Both the position numbers and the translations under genes were made by a program. A stretch of DNA of 64,000 nt from Archangium sp. Lineage in GTDB: Bacteria > Myxococcota > Myxococcia > Myxococcales > Myxococcaceae. The notes below the pieces were generated by a model, which ran no database searches, was not told the origin of the DNA, and saw only the letters and a program-made list of their open reading frames with translations. The DNA lies in the NCBI GenBank assembly GCA_022843845.1, contig JALHMW010000013.1, forward strand, positions 1-64,000, in the 5' to 3' direction. Each line of letters opens with the position of its first letter. Position 1 is the first letter of the stretch. This document shows, in pieces, positions 8,463-17,084 of the stretch.

Positions 8463-11201
8463 GTGGGGGTGCGTGTGAAGGCACAGTGGCTGCTGTTCAT
8501 CGGAGTCGGTGCACTCGTGTCGGGGTGCCCGCAACAGATTGGCGACTCGTGCGGGCCAGCGCTGCCGCCGTGCCCGAGCGGGCAGTCGTGCGTCGATGAG
8601 AAGTGCGTGATGTCGGCGGCCGGTGGCGGTGCCGCGACGGGCGGTGGCGCATCAGGTGGCCGGGCCGGCGGCGCGGCTGGAGGAACATCGGGCGGCCTCG
8701 TCGCTGGAGGAACGGCGGGCGGCGCGGCGGGTGGGAGCGGAGGAGGCGACGCGGGCGGGAGCGCTGGAGGCGACGCGGGCGGGAGCGCTGGAGGCGACGC
8801 GGGTGGCAGCGCTGGAGGCGACGCGGGTGGCAGCGCTGGAGGCGACGCGGGTGGGAGCTCCGGAGGCGCCGCGGGTGGGAGCGCTGGAGGCGACGCGGGT
8901 GGCAGCGCTGGAGGCGACGCGGGTGGGAGCGCGGGAGGCTCCGCGGGCGGAAGCAGCGGCGGAACGGCGGGCGGGAGTTCGGGAGGAAGCAGTGGCGGCG
9001 CGGCAGGCGGCTCCGTGGTTCAGGTGTGCCCATCGAATTGCCCCGTCTACGCCCCGTGCGAGCCGAGCCTCGATGGTGGCCGATGCGTGAACGTGACGCT
9101 GAGCTTCGCCGCCCCGCCGAGCCTTGGGGTGTACGACGCAGGCGCATCGGTGCCCGTGCAGGTGAACGCGCGGCTCGGCGACGGCGGCGCGTACGTGGTG
9201 ATGGTGCCACTGACGAGCAGCTTCGGCACGAACACGACGGTGACGTCGGGCGTGGCGAGCTCCCTGTCCATCCCGACGGTCGCGGGCCAGCATCGACTCA
9301 CCGCGGGTTGGGACGGCGGACCGTTCGAGAGTGTGTCAGTGGTAGGGACATCGTGTGTGGCGTCGTGTCAGCCGTGGCAGACCTGCCGGGCCACGATCGA
9401 CGGCGGGGCCTGCGACTCGCTCAACCTGACGCTGACGTGGACGTCTCCGGACGCGGGCCTGCCGTTCAACACGGCGAGCGTGCCGGCGCGCTTGAGCGTG
9501 ACGCGCAGTGGGCCGGTGCCAGCGTCGTTGACGTCGGTGCCGCTGTTCGGACCGCTCGGACCTGCAAGCCCGTTGAGTGGTGGCAGCGGTGTCTTCACGG
9601 GCTCGTTGCCGATGGCGGCGCCCGAAGGGAACAAGACGTTCATCGCAGGCTGGCCCGATGGAGGGCCGACAGCGAGCGTGACCATCGAGCGTGACACCGT
9701 CGCGCCGGGCGTCGTGTTGACGGTTCTGCGTCGAGATGACTTCGGCCTGCCTGATCCGGACCCCCGCTCCGGAGCCATCTGGAAGAAGAACGAAACGGCG
9801 ATCGTCCGAGCCGTCGTCGATGGTGGGCGAGCGGTGACGGTGGCCGACCTGAACATCGTCGATTCAGGCGTGATCATCGCGCCAGCGCCGTCCACTTCGT
9901 GCGGTTGCTCGTCGGGCACGTGCTCCTGTTTTCAAGTGCCGCTCCTGAGCGCCAACGAGGGCCTCGTGCGGCCCAGCGTCGTCGCGGCGCTGATCCGCGC
10001 GGCGCCCATCTCCGACCAGGCCGGCAACCTGAGCGAGCCGGTCGTCGGCGAGATTCTCGTGTCGCGGTTCCTCTGGTCGCGCCAGCCGCCGGGAACGGCT
10101 CCGAAGCTCGCCCTCTCGGAGTCCGGCCTGCTCCTCGTGAATTCGTGGTTCGGCAATGCCAGCACGCTGCAGGCCATCGCGCCCGACGGCGGCACCTTGT
10201 GGTCCTGGTCGAGTCCGAGCGGGAGCGTGTCGCGGCCGGTCGTCGGGTCGTCGCTTGTGTACGTGACGGTGCAAGAGTCCGACGGCACCTCGAGCATCAA
10301 GGCCGTGAGTCTTGCCACTGGAACCCTGAGCACGACCCTATGCGAAGCCAATGTCGATTCGCCCTTTCGCGAACCCATCGCGCTGGCGACGACGATCACT
10401 GGCACCGAGATCCCCCTCGCGTTCCGTAAGGGCGTCATCGTGGCGGCCACTGGCTCGTGCCCTTCGTCGGAGCAGTTCGATGCGTTTGCCTTTGGAGGCA
10501 TCGCGACCCAGCGCGAGGGCGGTGGCGAGCTCGGCGCGTATTTCATCGGTAGCACCGCACTTCGCAAGCTCGTCTTCAGCGGCTTCGGCTTCGAGGATGG
10601 TGGTGTCGGGGCGGCGAACGCGGACGACCTGTGGATGGCACCGGGAGTCGTTGGGTGGTCGGCGAATGGCGCGTCGATTCTGAACGTCGCGAGCGCCACC
10701 CAGCTCAGCGCACCGTTCTCAATGGTCGGGACGCAAGCGTCGGCGCGGGCGCCGCTGATTGGCTCGGACGCAGCCTGGTTCATTCGCGCTTCGGGGATCG
10801 AGCGTTGCGGCTTTGACACCTCCTTCATCTTCAACCCGAACTGCGTCGTCAGCCCCTTCCCCTTCGTCGCGACCCCTCAGGAGAGCGTGAAGACCGTGGG
10901 TGGCTTCATCACGGGCCGAGACCCTGGCCTCTTCGAAGCGAACGAAGTCGGAGGCATCAGCTATTCGTACGGACAGGCCGGCACCGAGCTGCTGGTCGAC
11001 GTCCCGCGCGGCCCGACGGGCGCCAAGGCGTGTGGAGCCGCGCTCGGGATTGCCTACATGGTCGACACCACTGGGGCAGTCGTCGCCACGCTCGTCAACG
11101 CACAAGGCCTCGATGGAACCGCGTTCTGGCCGAGAGCCCGGCACGACAACGCGAACTCGAGCAACTTCAACCGCTCGCTAGCCCCATGGTCGTGCCCGTA
11201 A
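8463..11201 (+). CDS. Large repeat-rich lipoprotein with Ig-like and beta-propeller-like regions
   Basis: 912 residues, with a signal peptide and lipobox ending in VSGC at about residue 22. A short cysteine segment (CPSGQSC) follows, then about 130 residues of Gly/Ala/Ser/Asp repeats, then two similar modules of about 90 residues. Each module opens with a CPSNCP- or CVASCQPWQTC-like cysteine pair followed by an immunoglobulin-like beta region. The C-terminal 400 residues contain WSRQPPGTAPKLALS and APDGGTLWSWSSP, typical of PQQ-type beta-propeller blades. It should be a surface or periplasmic protein; no catalytic motif is seen. The start is a GTG. Alternative GTGs at 8469 and 8475 are in frame and equally plausible, and would remove only a few residues. 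It precedes rsmE by one base. Confidence 0.75.
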   Translation: MGVRVKAQWLLFIGVGALVSGCPQQIGDSCGPALPPCPSGQSCVDEKCVMSAAGGGAATGGGASGGRAGGAAGGTSGGLVAGGTAGGAAGGSGGGDAGGSAGGDAGGSAGGDAGGSAGGDAGGSAGGDAGGSSGGAAGGSAGGDAGGSAGGDAGGSAGGSAGGSSGGTAGGSSGGSSGGAAGGSVVQVCPSNCPVYAPCEPSLDGGRCVNVTLSFAAPPSLGVYDAGASVPVQVNARLGDGGAYVVMVPLTSSFGTNTTVTSGVASSLSIPTVAGQHRLTAGWDGGPFESVSVVGTSCVASCQPWQTCRATIDGGACDSLNLTLTWTSPDAGLPFNTASVPARLSVTRSGPVPASLTSVPLFGPLGPASPLSGGSGVFTGSLPMAAPEGNKTFIAGWPDGGPTASVTIERDTVAPGVVLTVLRRDDFGLPDPDPRSGAIWKKNETAIVRAVVDGGRAVTVADLNIVDSGVIIAPAPSTSCGCSSGTCSCFQVPLLSANEGLVRPSVVAALIRAAPISDQAGNLSEPVVGEILVSRFLWSRQPPGTAPKLALSESGLLLVNSWFGNASTLQAIAPDGGTLWSWSSPSGSVSRPVVGSSLVYVTVQESDGTSSIKAVSLATGTLSTTLCEANVDSPFREPIALATTITGTEIPLAFRKGVIVAATGSCPSSEQFDAFAFGGIATQREGGGELGAYFIGSTALRKLVFSGFGFEDGGVGAANADDLWMAPGVVGWSANGASILNVASATQLSAPFSMVGTQASARAPLIGSDAAWFIRASGIERCGFDTSFIFNPNCVVSPFPFVATPQESVKTVGGFITGRDPGLFEANEVGGISYSYGQAGTELLVDVPRGPTGAKACGAALGIAYMVDTTGAVVATLVNAQGLDGTAFWPRARHDNANSSNFNRSLAPWSCP
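8742..8957 (+). repeat. 24-bp tandem repeat coding for GGDAGGSA
   Basis: Nine consecutive 24-bp units, eight close and a ninth diverged, encode an eight-residue repeat (GGDAGGSA with S/A variants) inside the lipoprotein linker. Units differ mainly at two or three positions (ggcggg/ggtggc/ggtggg and one gac-to-gcc change). Unit length is a multiple of three, so copy-number change keeps the frame and alters only linker length. Confidence 0.9.
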
Positions 11202-11202
11202 C

Positions 11203-11937
11203 GTGAACCTGCTGCTCCTCACGCCCGGCGAGCTGGGCGCCGACTCGCTCGTCACCTTGCGCGATCGCCGCCTCGTGCACGCGCGTGAAGTCCTTCGCGT
11301 CAACCCGGGCGACGCGGTGCGCGTCGGGGTGCGCGGTGGCCGGCTCGGCACGGGAACCGTCCTGGAGCAGACGGCCGACAGCCTCACCCTTCGCGTCACG
11401 CTCACCGACGAGCCCCCCGCGCGACCCGGCATCGATCTCATCCTCGCGATCCCCCGGCCCAAGGCCCTCAAGCGCGTGATCCCCGCGATCGCCTCGCTCG
11501 GCGTCGATCGGGTCGTGCTCATCAACGCGGCGCGCGTTGAGAAGAGCTACTTCGACGCGAAGGTGCTGACGACCGAGGCGCTCGACGCGCTGATCGATCT
11601 TGGCCTGGAGCAGGCCAAAGACACCGTGCCGCCGCGCATCGAGATCCGCGAGCGCTTCAAGCCCTTCATCGAAGACGAGCTCGACACCTGGGCGCCGGCC
11701 GACGCGCTCCGCTTCGTGCCCCACCCGGCCGCCGTCGAGGTCGCGCGCGCCATGCCCACCGAACGCCGCCTCGTCATCGCCATCGGGCCGGACGGAGGCT
11801 GGGTGCCGTACGAGGTCGACCTGCTCGCGCGCCACGGCTTCGCGCCGATCTCCCTGGGCGATCGGGTGCTCCGTGGCGAGGTCGCCGTGCCAGCCGTCAT
11901 CGCCGCGCTGCGCCCTGCCCTCACCCTGCTCCCGTGA
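11203..11937 (+). CDS. rsmE: 16S rRNA (uracil-1498-N3) methyltransferase RsmE
   Basis: A 244-residue SPOUT-class methyltransferase that methylates N3 of U1498 in 16S rRNA using SAM. The N-terminal PUA-like part contains HAREVLRVNPGDAVRV. The C-terminal knot carries IPRPKALKRVIPAIASLGVD, IGPDGGW and the knot signature ISLGDRVLRGEVAV (usual LGxRILRxETA). The start is a GTG immediately after the upstream stop, so it is probably co-expressed with the lipoprotein gene or driven from within it. Length and motif order are normal for the family. The aminopeptidase gene follows 25 bp downstream on the same strand. Confidence 0.93.
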   Translation: MNLLLLTPGELGADSLVTLRDRRLVHAREVLRVNPGDAVRVGVRGGRLGTGTVLEQTADSLTLRVTLTDEPPARPGIDLILAIPRPKALKRVIPAIASLGVDRVVLINAARVEKSYFDAKVLTTEALDALIDLGLEQAKDTVPPRIEIRERFKPFIEDELDTWAPADALRFVPHPAAVEVARAMPTERRLVIAIGPDGGWVPYEVDLLARHGFAPISLGDRVLRGEVAVPAVIAALRPALTLLP

Positions 11938-11962
11938 GGAGTGGCATAACCACCCCGCCCTC

Positions 11963-13405
11963 ATGACCTTCCAGAACGAGAAGCCCGCCGAGAAGCCGAA
12001 GGATCCGAACAACCCCGAAGCGCTGGTGCGCTTCATGATGACGCAGTGGAGACCGCAGGCGAAGCCGCTCCCGAAGCCGGTCTCGGCGGCGCAGTTTCAC
12101 GCTCGTCGTCGCGACGCGCTGTCCCAGCGCTTCCCCGGTGAGGTCCTCGTCGTCCCCACCGGCCACGAGAAGACCCGCGCGAACGACACATTCTACCGCT
12201 TCCGTCCGGGCTCAGACTTCTTCTACCTGACGGGCAACACCGAGGCTGACTGCGTGCTGGTGCTGACGCCACGCGCGGGAGGTGCCGGTCACGACAGCCA
12301 CCTCTTCGTCGAGCCGAACCCGGGGCGCGCGAGCGAGACGTTCTACACGGACCGCAAAAAGGGCGAGCTGTGGGTCGGCGCGCGCCTCGGAGTCGAACAG
12401 AGCCGCGCGCACTTCGGCGTCGACTTCGCGCACCCGCTCGGCGAGCTGAAGCGCTTCTTCGAGTTGCACCCGACCGCGCGCGTGCTGCGCGGCTACTCGG
12501 CGGGCGTCGACGGCGCGATTGTGAAGCGTGACGACGGCAAACCCGACGACGAGCTCGCCACCGCCCTCTCGGAGCAACGCCTGCTGAAGGACCCGCTCGA
12601 GATCCGCGAGCTCAAGAAGGTCATCGACGCCACCCAGCGCGGCTTCGAAGACATCATCCGCGCGCTGCCGAAGGCGAAGAGTGAGCGCGACGTCGAGGGC
12701 ACGTTCAACCTGCGCGCGCGCGTCGAAGGGCAAGACGTCGGCTACGGCACCATCGCGGCCAGCGGCGCGAACGCGTGCATCCTCCACTGGACGAGGAACC
12801 ACGGCGCGCTGAAGAAGAAGGACCTGATCCTCGTGGACGCCGGCGTCGAAGGCCACGCGCTCTACACGGCCGACATCACCCGCACGCTGCCGATCTCGGG
12901 GCGCTTCTCGAAGGAGCAGCGCGCCGTCTACGAGCTCGTCTGGCACGCCCAGCAGGCCGGCCTTCGCGCGGTGAAGCCCGGCAACGACTTCATGGCGCCC
13001 AACGTCGCGGCCTCGAAGGTGCTGGCGCAGGGGCTGTTCGATCTCGGCATCCTGCCCATGCCCGTCGACGAGGCGCTCAAGCCAGAGCACCTCTTCTTCA
13101 AGCGCTACTCGCTCCACAACGTGAGCCACATGCTGGGGCTCGATGTGCACGACTGCGCGAAGGCGCGCGAAGAGGTGTACCGCTACGGAAAGCTGCAGCC
13201 CGGCATGGTGCTCACCGTCGAGCCCGGCCTGTACTTCCAGCTCGACGATCTCACCGTGCCAGCGAAGTACCGCGGCATCGGCGTGCGCATCGAAGACGAC
13301 GTGCTCGTCACCGAGAAGGGCATGAAGAACCTGTCGGCGTCGATCCCCAGCGAGGCCAGCGCGGTGGAGGCGTGGATGAAGTTGGTGTGGAAGAAGGCGC
13401 GCTGA
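11963..13405 (+). CDS. pepP: Xaa-Pro aminopeptidase (M24B, aminopeptidase P)
   Basis: 480 residues from the ATG at 11963 (MTFQNEKPAEKPK); the ORF-track extension to 11600 lies inside rsmE in another frame. It has the AMP_N domain (RFRPGSDFFYLTGNTEADCV) followed by a pita-bread metallopeptidase domain. Metal ligands are visible: DAGVEGHALYTADITR supplies two Asp, NVSHMLGLDVHD the His, TVEPGLYF and IGVRIEDDVLV two Glu. It removes N-terminal residues preceding proline and should be cytosolic, needing two Mn2+ or similar ions. It lies 25 bp after rsmE and converges with the DUF2914 gene, leaving 3 bp between stops. Confidence 0.93.
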   Translation: MTFQNEKPAEKPKDPNNPEALVRFMMTQWRPQAKPLPKPVSAAQFHARRRDALSQRFPGEVLVVPTGHEKTRANDTFYRFRPGSDFFYLTGNTEADCVLVLTPRAGGAGHDSHLFVEPNPGRASETFYTDRKKGELWVGARLGVEQSRAHFGVDFAHPLGELKRFFELHPTARVLRGYSAGVDGAIVKRDDGKPDDELATALSEQRLLKDPLEIRELKKVIDATQRGFEDIIRALPKAKSERDVEGTFNLRARVEGQDVGYGTIAASGANACILHWTRNHGALKKKDLILVDAGVEGHALYTADITRTLPISGRFSKEQRAVYELVWHAQQAGLRAVKPGNDFMAPNVAASKVLAQGLFDLGILPMPVDEALKPEHLFFKRYSLHNVSHMLGLDVHDCAKAREEVYRYGKLQPGMVLTVEPGLYFQLDDLTVPAKYRGIGVRIEDDVLVTEKGMKNLSASIPSEASAVEAWMKLVWKKAR

Positions 13406-13408
13406 CGA

Positions 13409-14659
13409 TCAGTCGATCTCAAGCTCGGGCGTCGGCTGCTCGCCCACCCGCGCATCGAAGGTGAGCCGGCCGATCTCGCGATCGTCCTTCGAGAGCACCC
13501 GCACCCGGTAGGTGGTGGCTTCGCTGATCGTCGAGTAGGCGAAGGTGTGAAAGCCCTCTTCGTTGCCGCCGCTCAGGCGTGTCTCGAAGGGCTTGTTGCG
13601 CGGCACCCAGCCCTTCTTCGGGTCGTCCATCTCCCAGGCGAACTTGACCGAGTCTTCGAACTTCGTCGGCGCGAACAGCCGCACGAACGTCCACACGCGC
13701 TTCGCCGAGCAGAGCGAGCCTCTCGGCAGCCCCTCACACGGCTTGTCGTCTTCACAGGCGATGTCGGTGCGCGCGTAGCCCTCGCCGCGGTTGAGGCAGA
13801 CGCCGGTGGGCGCGGCGACGTACTCCGAGGCGGTCTTGCGCCAAAATTGCCAGAACGGCGCTGGCTGGTACTCGAGGAGGTACTGCGCCTTCTTGTCGGT
13901 CTTCTCGGCCAGCACGTGGGCGTAGACGTCGATGTGCTTGAGCGAGAGCGGCACCGGAGGGATCGCGCCGAAGAGATAGAAGACGAACAGCGCCGCCTGC
14001 ACGACAAGGCCGGGCACCACGGCACGCTTGAAGGTCCAGTTCGGGTCCTTGTTGAAGCGGGTGAAGACCTTCCACAACCCGAAGGTGACGCACGAGCCGA
14101 TCACGATCGACAGGTAGTACTGCCACGGCGCCAGCTTCCCCGCGATCACCGGCAAGAGGTACGCGAGGAACGACGTCGTCGCGAACGAGAGCATCGCGAT
14201 GCGAACGACAGGCCCCTGCTTCCGAAAGCGAGGCAGCTCATTGGCGATGATCAGCCCCGCGAGGGCGAGGAGGAAGATGAACGACAACAGGCCGCTCGAC
14301 GCGCGGAAGTAGAACACCATGAAGGCGTTGAGCAGCGTGCCGAGGAAGAAGTGCATCACCCAGAGCCGGAAGCTCGCGATGCGGCCGAGCAGGCCCTCGG
14401 GCTCCTTGCCCACCACGTGCAGCCGGTGGTCGGCGAAGATCAGCAACGCTGACAGCACCAGGTACACGCCCTGGTGAATCAACAGCGGCGTCGAGTCGAT
14501 GCGGTGGAGCAGCACCACGTCGAACAAGAAGCCGGCGAAGAAGAACGCGACCTCGAACGCGATGTGGTTCTTCTCTTTGAAGGCCTTGAAGCGCGCCCAG
14601 GGACCAGTGTCCTCGGGCGCGGCAGGAGACGTCGGCTCAGCAGGCGTCACGGGATCCAC
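13409..14659 (-). CDS. DUF2914 multi-pass membrane protein
   Basis: 416 residues. After a Pro/Glu-rich cytosolic start there are seven to eight hydrophobic helices (for example VAFFFAGFLFDVVLL, GVYLVLSALLIFA, LLSFIFLLALAGLIIA, YLSIVIGSCVTFGLW, AALFVFYLFGAIPPV). A soluble C-terminal domain of about 170 residues then ends with the DUF2914 pattern (WEMDDPKKGW, FETRLSGGNEEGFHTF, VRVLSKDDREIG). The domain probably faces the periplasm and has four cysteines. Function of the family is unknown. It converges with pepP and diverges from the small secreted-protein gene at 14807. Confidence 0.82.
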   Translation of the reverse strand: MDPVTPAEPTSPAAPEDTGPWARFKAFKEKNHIAFEVAFFFAGFLFDVVLLHRIDSTPLLIHQGVYLVLSALLIFADHRLHVVGKEPEGLLGRIASFRLWVMHFFLGTLLNAFMVFYFRASSGLLSFIFLLALAGLIIANELPRFRKQGPVVRIAMLSFATTSFLAYLLPVIAGKLAPWQYYLSIVIGSCVTFGLWKVFTRFNKDPNWTFKRAVVPGLVVQAALFVFYLFGAIPPVPLSLKHIDVYAHVLAEKTDKKAQYLLEYQPAPFWQFWRKTASEYVAAPTGVCLNRGEGYARTDIACEDDKPCEGLPRGSLCSAKRVWTFVRLFAPTKFEDSVKFAWEMDDPKKGWVPRNKPFETRLSGGNEEGFHTFAYSTISEATTYRVRVLSKDDREIGRLTFDARVGEQPTPELEID

Positions 14660-14806
14660 GGGTCACTCACAATCCCAGCTTGGGTTGATTCGGCAACCCG
14701 TTTCAGCGCCTGGAAAGCCTCGTTGGTTCCGGCACTTGCCGCCTCCGCAACCTTTCGGGGCGAGTCGGGTTTCTTCATCGAACCCGCTGTTCGAAGGAGA
14801 ACGACA

Positions 14807-15103
14807 ATGAAGACGCTGGTCGCGATGGTGGTGCTGGTTTCGGTTTCGGTGTTTGCGGCTCCCGTGGGTGTGCGTTCGGCCTCGCAGCAGGCGCGCATCA
14901 ACCAGGGCGTGCAGTCCGGGCAGCTCAACGGGCGTGAAGCCGCTCGCCTGCAGGCGCAGCAGCACCGCATCGAGCGGCACATCGTGCGAGACAGCATCGA
15001 CGGCGGCGGCATGACGGCCCGTGAAGCGTCGCGTATTCAAGCCAAACAGAACCAGCTCAACCGCCGCATCGCCGTGCAGAAGCACGACGGGCAGGTCCGC
15101 TAA
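14807..15103 (+). CDS. Small secreted Gln/Arg-rich protein with two helical repeats
   Basis: 98 residues from the ATG at 14807, preceded by GAAGGAGA; the longer track ORF starting at 14474 runs through the divergent DUF2914 gene and is rejected. Residues 1-18 form a signal peptide cleaved after VFA. The mature part has two related helix-turn-helix segments: INQGVQSGQLNGREAARLQAQ, and SIDGGGMTAREASRIQAKQ. The spaced G/D, T/N, E and R positions resemble an EF-hand-like calcium loop followed by a helix, though the loop lacks the full ligand set. This kind of small periplasmic protein is common in myxobacteria and proteobacteria without known function. Its stop codon lies inside the left copy of the 42-bp direct repeat. 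Confidence 0.75.
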   Translation: MKTLVAMVVLVSVSVFAAPVGVRSASQQARINQGVQSGQLNGREAARLQAQQHRIERHIVRDSIDGGGMTAREASRIQAKQNQLNRRIAVQKHDGQVR

Positions 15104-15141
15104 CCGTATCGATCATCTCTCCAGGGATGGGCCCTGTCGGA
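15100..15141 (+). repeat. Left copy of 42-bp direct repeat
   Basis: This 42-bp stretch (starting ctaaccgtatcgatcatctc) recurs in the same orientation at 16390-16431 with a single mismatch (c at 15134, g at 16424). It contains the TAA stop of the small secreted-protein gene. On the other strand it also contains a duplicate of the last 13 codons and the TAG of the sulfite-oxidase-like gene. The two copies are offset by exactly 1290 bp and enclose one lipoprotein gene. Confidence 0.95.
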
Positions 15142-15215
15142 AGATGGAGGTCCGGCCGGGCGCGCTGCCAGCCTGCTACCCTTGAATACAGTGGCCTCGC
15201 TTGCGTTGAGTTGCC

Positions 15216-16334
15216 ATGCGGTTTGCGCCCCGGACGATCGCGATATGTGGCCTCATCGGCGTCGCGTGTTTTCAGCCGACCTTCGAGCGCATGAGAGACT
15301 CGGTGGGCCTCGAGGAGTGGTGCTCCGTCGTGGTGGCGGAGGAGGCGATGTGCCGGTCCCAGATCGCCTGCGGGCTCGCAGACCCCGACGCTGGGTGCGC
15401 CACCATCGGGGCGAACTCGCGGTTGGCGCGAACGATCGACCCGTGTCCTGAGGCGCTCATCGCAGCGCTCGACGCCGGCTCTGTTCGATATGACGGCCAG
15501 GCCGCCGCCCGGTGCCTCGAGGACCAACAGACCCTGTGTGAAGTGCGGCTCGAGGCGTGCCCGGGTGCCGCGGTCTTCGTCGGCACGAGAGCCGAGGGCG
15601 CGTCCTGCGCCCTCGACCAGGAGTGCTCCGCAGGGCTCTGGTGTTCCTTCTCTGGCACGACTTGCCCTGGGACGTGCCAAAAGCACGCTGCACTCGGAGA
15701 CGTGACGACAGAGCCGTCGGCGTGCGCGACCGAGACCGTGTTGCAGCTGGATGGCGGCTCGTTTCGCTGCATCAACCGGTTGGGAGCCGGGCAGCCGTGC
15801 GATCCGCAGTCCGGAGCGATCTGCTCCGAGGGACTGTCTTGCGAGGAACGGGCCTGCGTTCCCGTCGCCGAGTTGGGAGCCGCCTGCAGTGCCACTCGCC
15901 GATGCAGGTACGGCCTGGTCTGCGTCGCCGACCGCTGCGCAACGTTCGCACGCCGCGGCGAACCGTGCTCCCGTCTCTTCGCTTCCAACCCCAGCACCAG
16001 TCCGTGTCAGCTCGGACTGGCCTGTCGCGGCGGCAGATGTGGTGAGGCCTTTCGGGCTGGAGAACGATGCGCAGAAGACCCGAACCTCTGTACGCCTGAC
16101 TCGCGTTGCACTTCTGACACCTGGGTGTGCACCCCTCGAGCAGCCGCAGGCGCAGCCTGTGAGAGTGACTTCGACTGCCTGGCTCCGCTCGCGTGCGCGG
16201 CCAGCTCCGCGGGCGGTGGGACCTGCCAAGCGGTGGCTGCTGTCGGCGAATCATGTGATGCCACCATCCGCTGTGGGCCCTTCGGTCAATGTCTCAACAA
16301 CCGATGCGTGACGACTGCTCGCGTGTGCCGCTGA
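15216..16334 (+). CDS. Cysteine-rich secreted (lipo)protein flanked by direct repeats
   Basis: 372 residues beginning MRFAPRTIAICGLIGVACF, a hydrophobic signal with a cysteine that may be a weak lipobox. The body has repeated short modules of the form G-x-x-C-x(3-5)-EC-x-x-G-L-x-C-x(4-8)-C, for example GASCALDQECSAGLWC, QPCDPQSGAICSEGLSC, GAACSATRRCRYGLVC and AACESDFDCLAPLAC. These resemble Dickkopf-type cysteine modules common in myxobacterial surface proteins. No catalytic motif is seen. The gene sits alone inside a 1290-bp unit delimited by 42-bp direct repeats, with about 75 bp of leader. It converges with the sulfite-oxidase-like gene, which suggests it was inserted between two originally adjacent convergent genes. 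Confidence 0.75.
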   Translation: MRFAPRTIAICGLIGVACFQPTFERMRDSVGLEEWCSVVVAEEAMCRSQIACGLADPDAGCATIGANSRLARTIDPCPEALIAALDAGSVRYDGQAAARCLEDQQTLCEVRLEACPGAAVFVGTRAEGASCALDQECSAGLWCSFSGTTCPGTCQKHAALGDVTTEPSACATETVLQLDGGSFRCINRLGAGQPCDPQSGAICSEGLSCEERACVPVAELGAACSATRRCRYGLVCVADRCATFARRGEPCSRLFASNPSTSPCQLGLACRGGRCGEAFRAGERCAEDPNLCTPDSRCTSDTWVCTPRAAAGAACESDFDCLAPLACAASSAGGGTCQAVAAVGESCDATIRCGPFGQCLNNRCVTTARVCR

Positions 16335-16389
16335 GGTCGACGCTTGTGGCCGACGACGATGACCAACCCGTACGGAGGTCGTCCTCGCC

Positions 16390-16431
16390 CTAACCGTATC
16401 GATCATCTCTCCAGGGATGGGCCGTGTCGGA
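16390..16431 (+). repeat. Right copy of 42-bp direct repeat
   Basis: Second copy of the 42-bp sequence at 15100-15141, one mismatch. Here it is the genuine 3' end of the sulfite-oxidase-like gene on the minus strand (HPWRDDRYG and stop). Flanking bases differ completely from those of the left copy. Confidence 0.95.
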
Positions 16432-17082
16432 GTACCCACGGTCCTCCCAGAAGCCCCGCTGGTTCTTCTCGAGCAGCTCGATGCGGCTGATCCACTTCGG
16501 GCCCTTCCACGCGTAGAGCTGCGGCGTGATGAGGCGCACCGGCCCGCCGTGATCTCTCGGCAGCGGCTGGTCGTTCCACGTGTGCACGAGCAGCACGTCG
16601 TCCTTGAGCAGCTCGAACAACTCGAGGTTGGTCGTGTACTCGTCGGAGGCGTGGAGCAGCGCGTACTGCGCAGACTCCCGCGGCCGGGCCAGCGCGATCA
16701 CCGTCGCGGCCGAGACGCCCTTCCACTTCGAGTCCATCAGGCTCCACGTCGTCACGCAGTGAAAGTCGGAGACGTCTTCCACCTGCGGCAGCGCCATGAA
16801 GGCCGCCCAGTCGAGCCTCACCGGCGCTTCGACCGCGCCATCGACCGTGAGCGACCACTGCGCCGTCGAGATGTTCGGCTTCACGCCCAGATCGAGCACC
16901 GGCCACGACTTCGTCACGTGCTGGCCCGGGGGCACCTTCGGCATGCCGTGGCGATTGGGCGCGCCGCTGCCCATTGGCCGAGGGTCGCTCATCGACGCTG
17001 AGCCCTGAATCTTCGCCAGGTGCCGCTCGCGCAGCTTGAGCCGCGCCTCGACGATGCGCTGCTGCTTCTCGTCGTCCGACAT
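16390..17082 (-). CDS. Sulfite-oxidase-like molybdopterin oxidoreductase (cytoplasmic, YuiH type)
   Basis: A 230-residue oxidoreductase molybdopterin-binding domain protein. The Mo-ligating cysteine is in DFHCVTTWS. Other family features are WKGVSAATVI, the Asp/Glu-rich substrate loop ASDEYTTNL, PLPRDHGGPVRLITPQLYAWKGPKWI and the terminal RGYSDTAHPWRDDRYG. There is no signal peptide or twin-arginine motif, so it should be cytoplasmic, unlike MsrP. The dimerisation domain of eukaryotic sulfite oxidase is absent. It starts 2 bp after the glutaredoxin stop and is the last gene of the yqgE-bolA-glutaredoxin unit. Its physiological substrate is unknown. Its 3' end is duplicated on the far side of the neighbouring lipoprotein gene. 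Confidence 0.88.
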   Translation of the reverse strand: MSDDEKQQRIVEARLKLRERHLAKIQGSASMSDPRPMGSGAPNRHGMPKVPPGQHVTKSWPVLDLGVKPNISTAQWSLTVDGAVEAPVRLDWAAFMALPQVEDVSDFHCVTTWSLMDSKWKGVSAATVIALARPRESAQYALLHASDEYTTNLELFELLKDDVLLVHTWNDQPLPRDHGGPVRLITPQLYAWKGPKWISRIELLEKNQRGFWEDRGYSDTAHPWRDDRYG

Positions 17083-17084
17083 CG

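Noticed and set aside
8700-9010. Possible CRISPR array in the periodic GC-rich segment
   Set aside because: Units are contiguous 24-mers without unique spacers and are in frame within a lipoprotein linker.
15100-16431. Insertion sequence or composite transposon between the 42-bp repeats
   Set aside because: No transposase ORF and no terminal inverted repeats are visible; only one lipoprotein gene lies inside.
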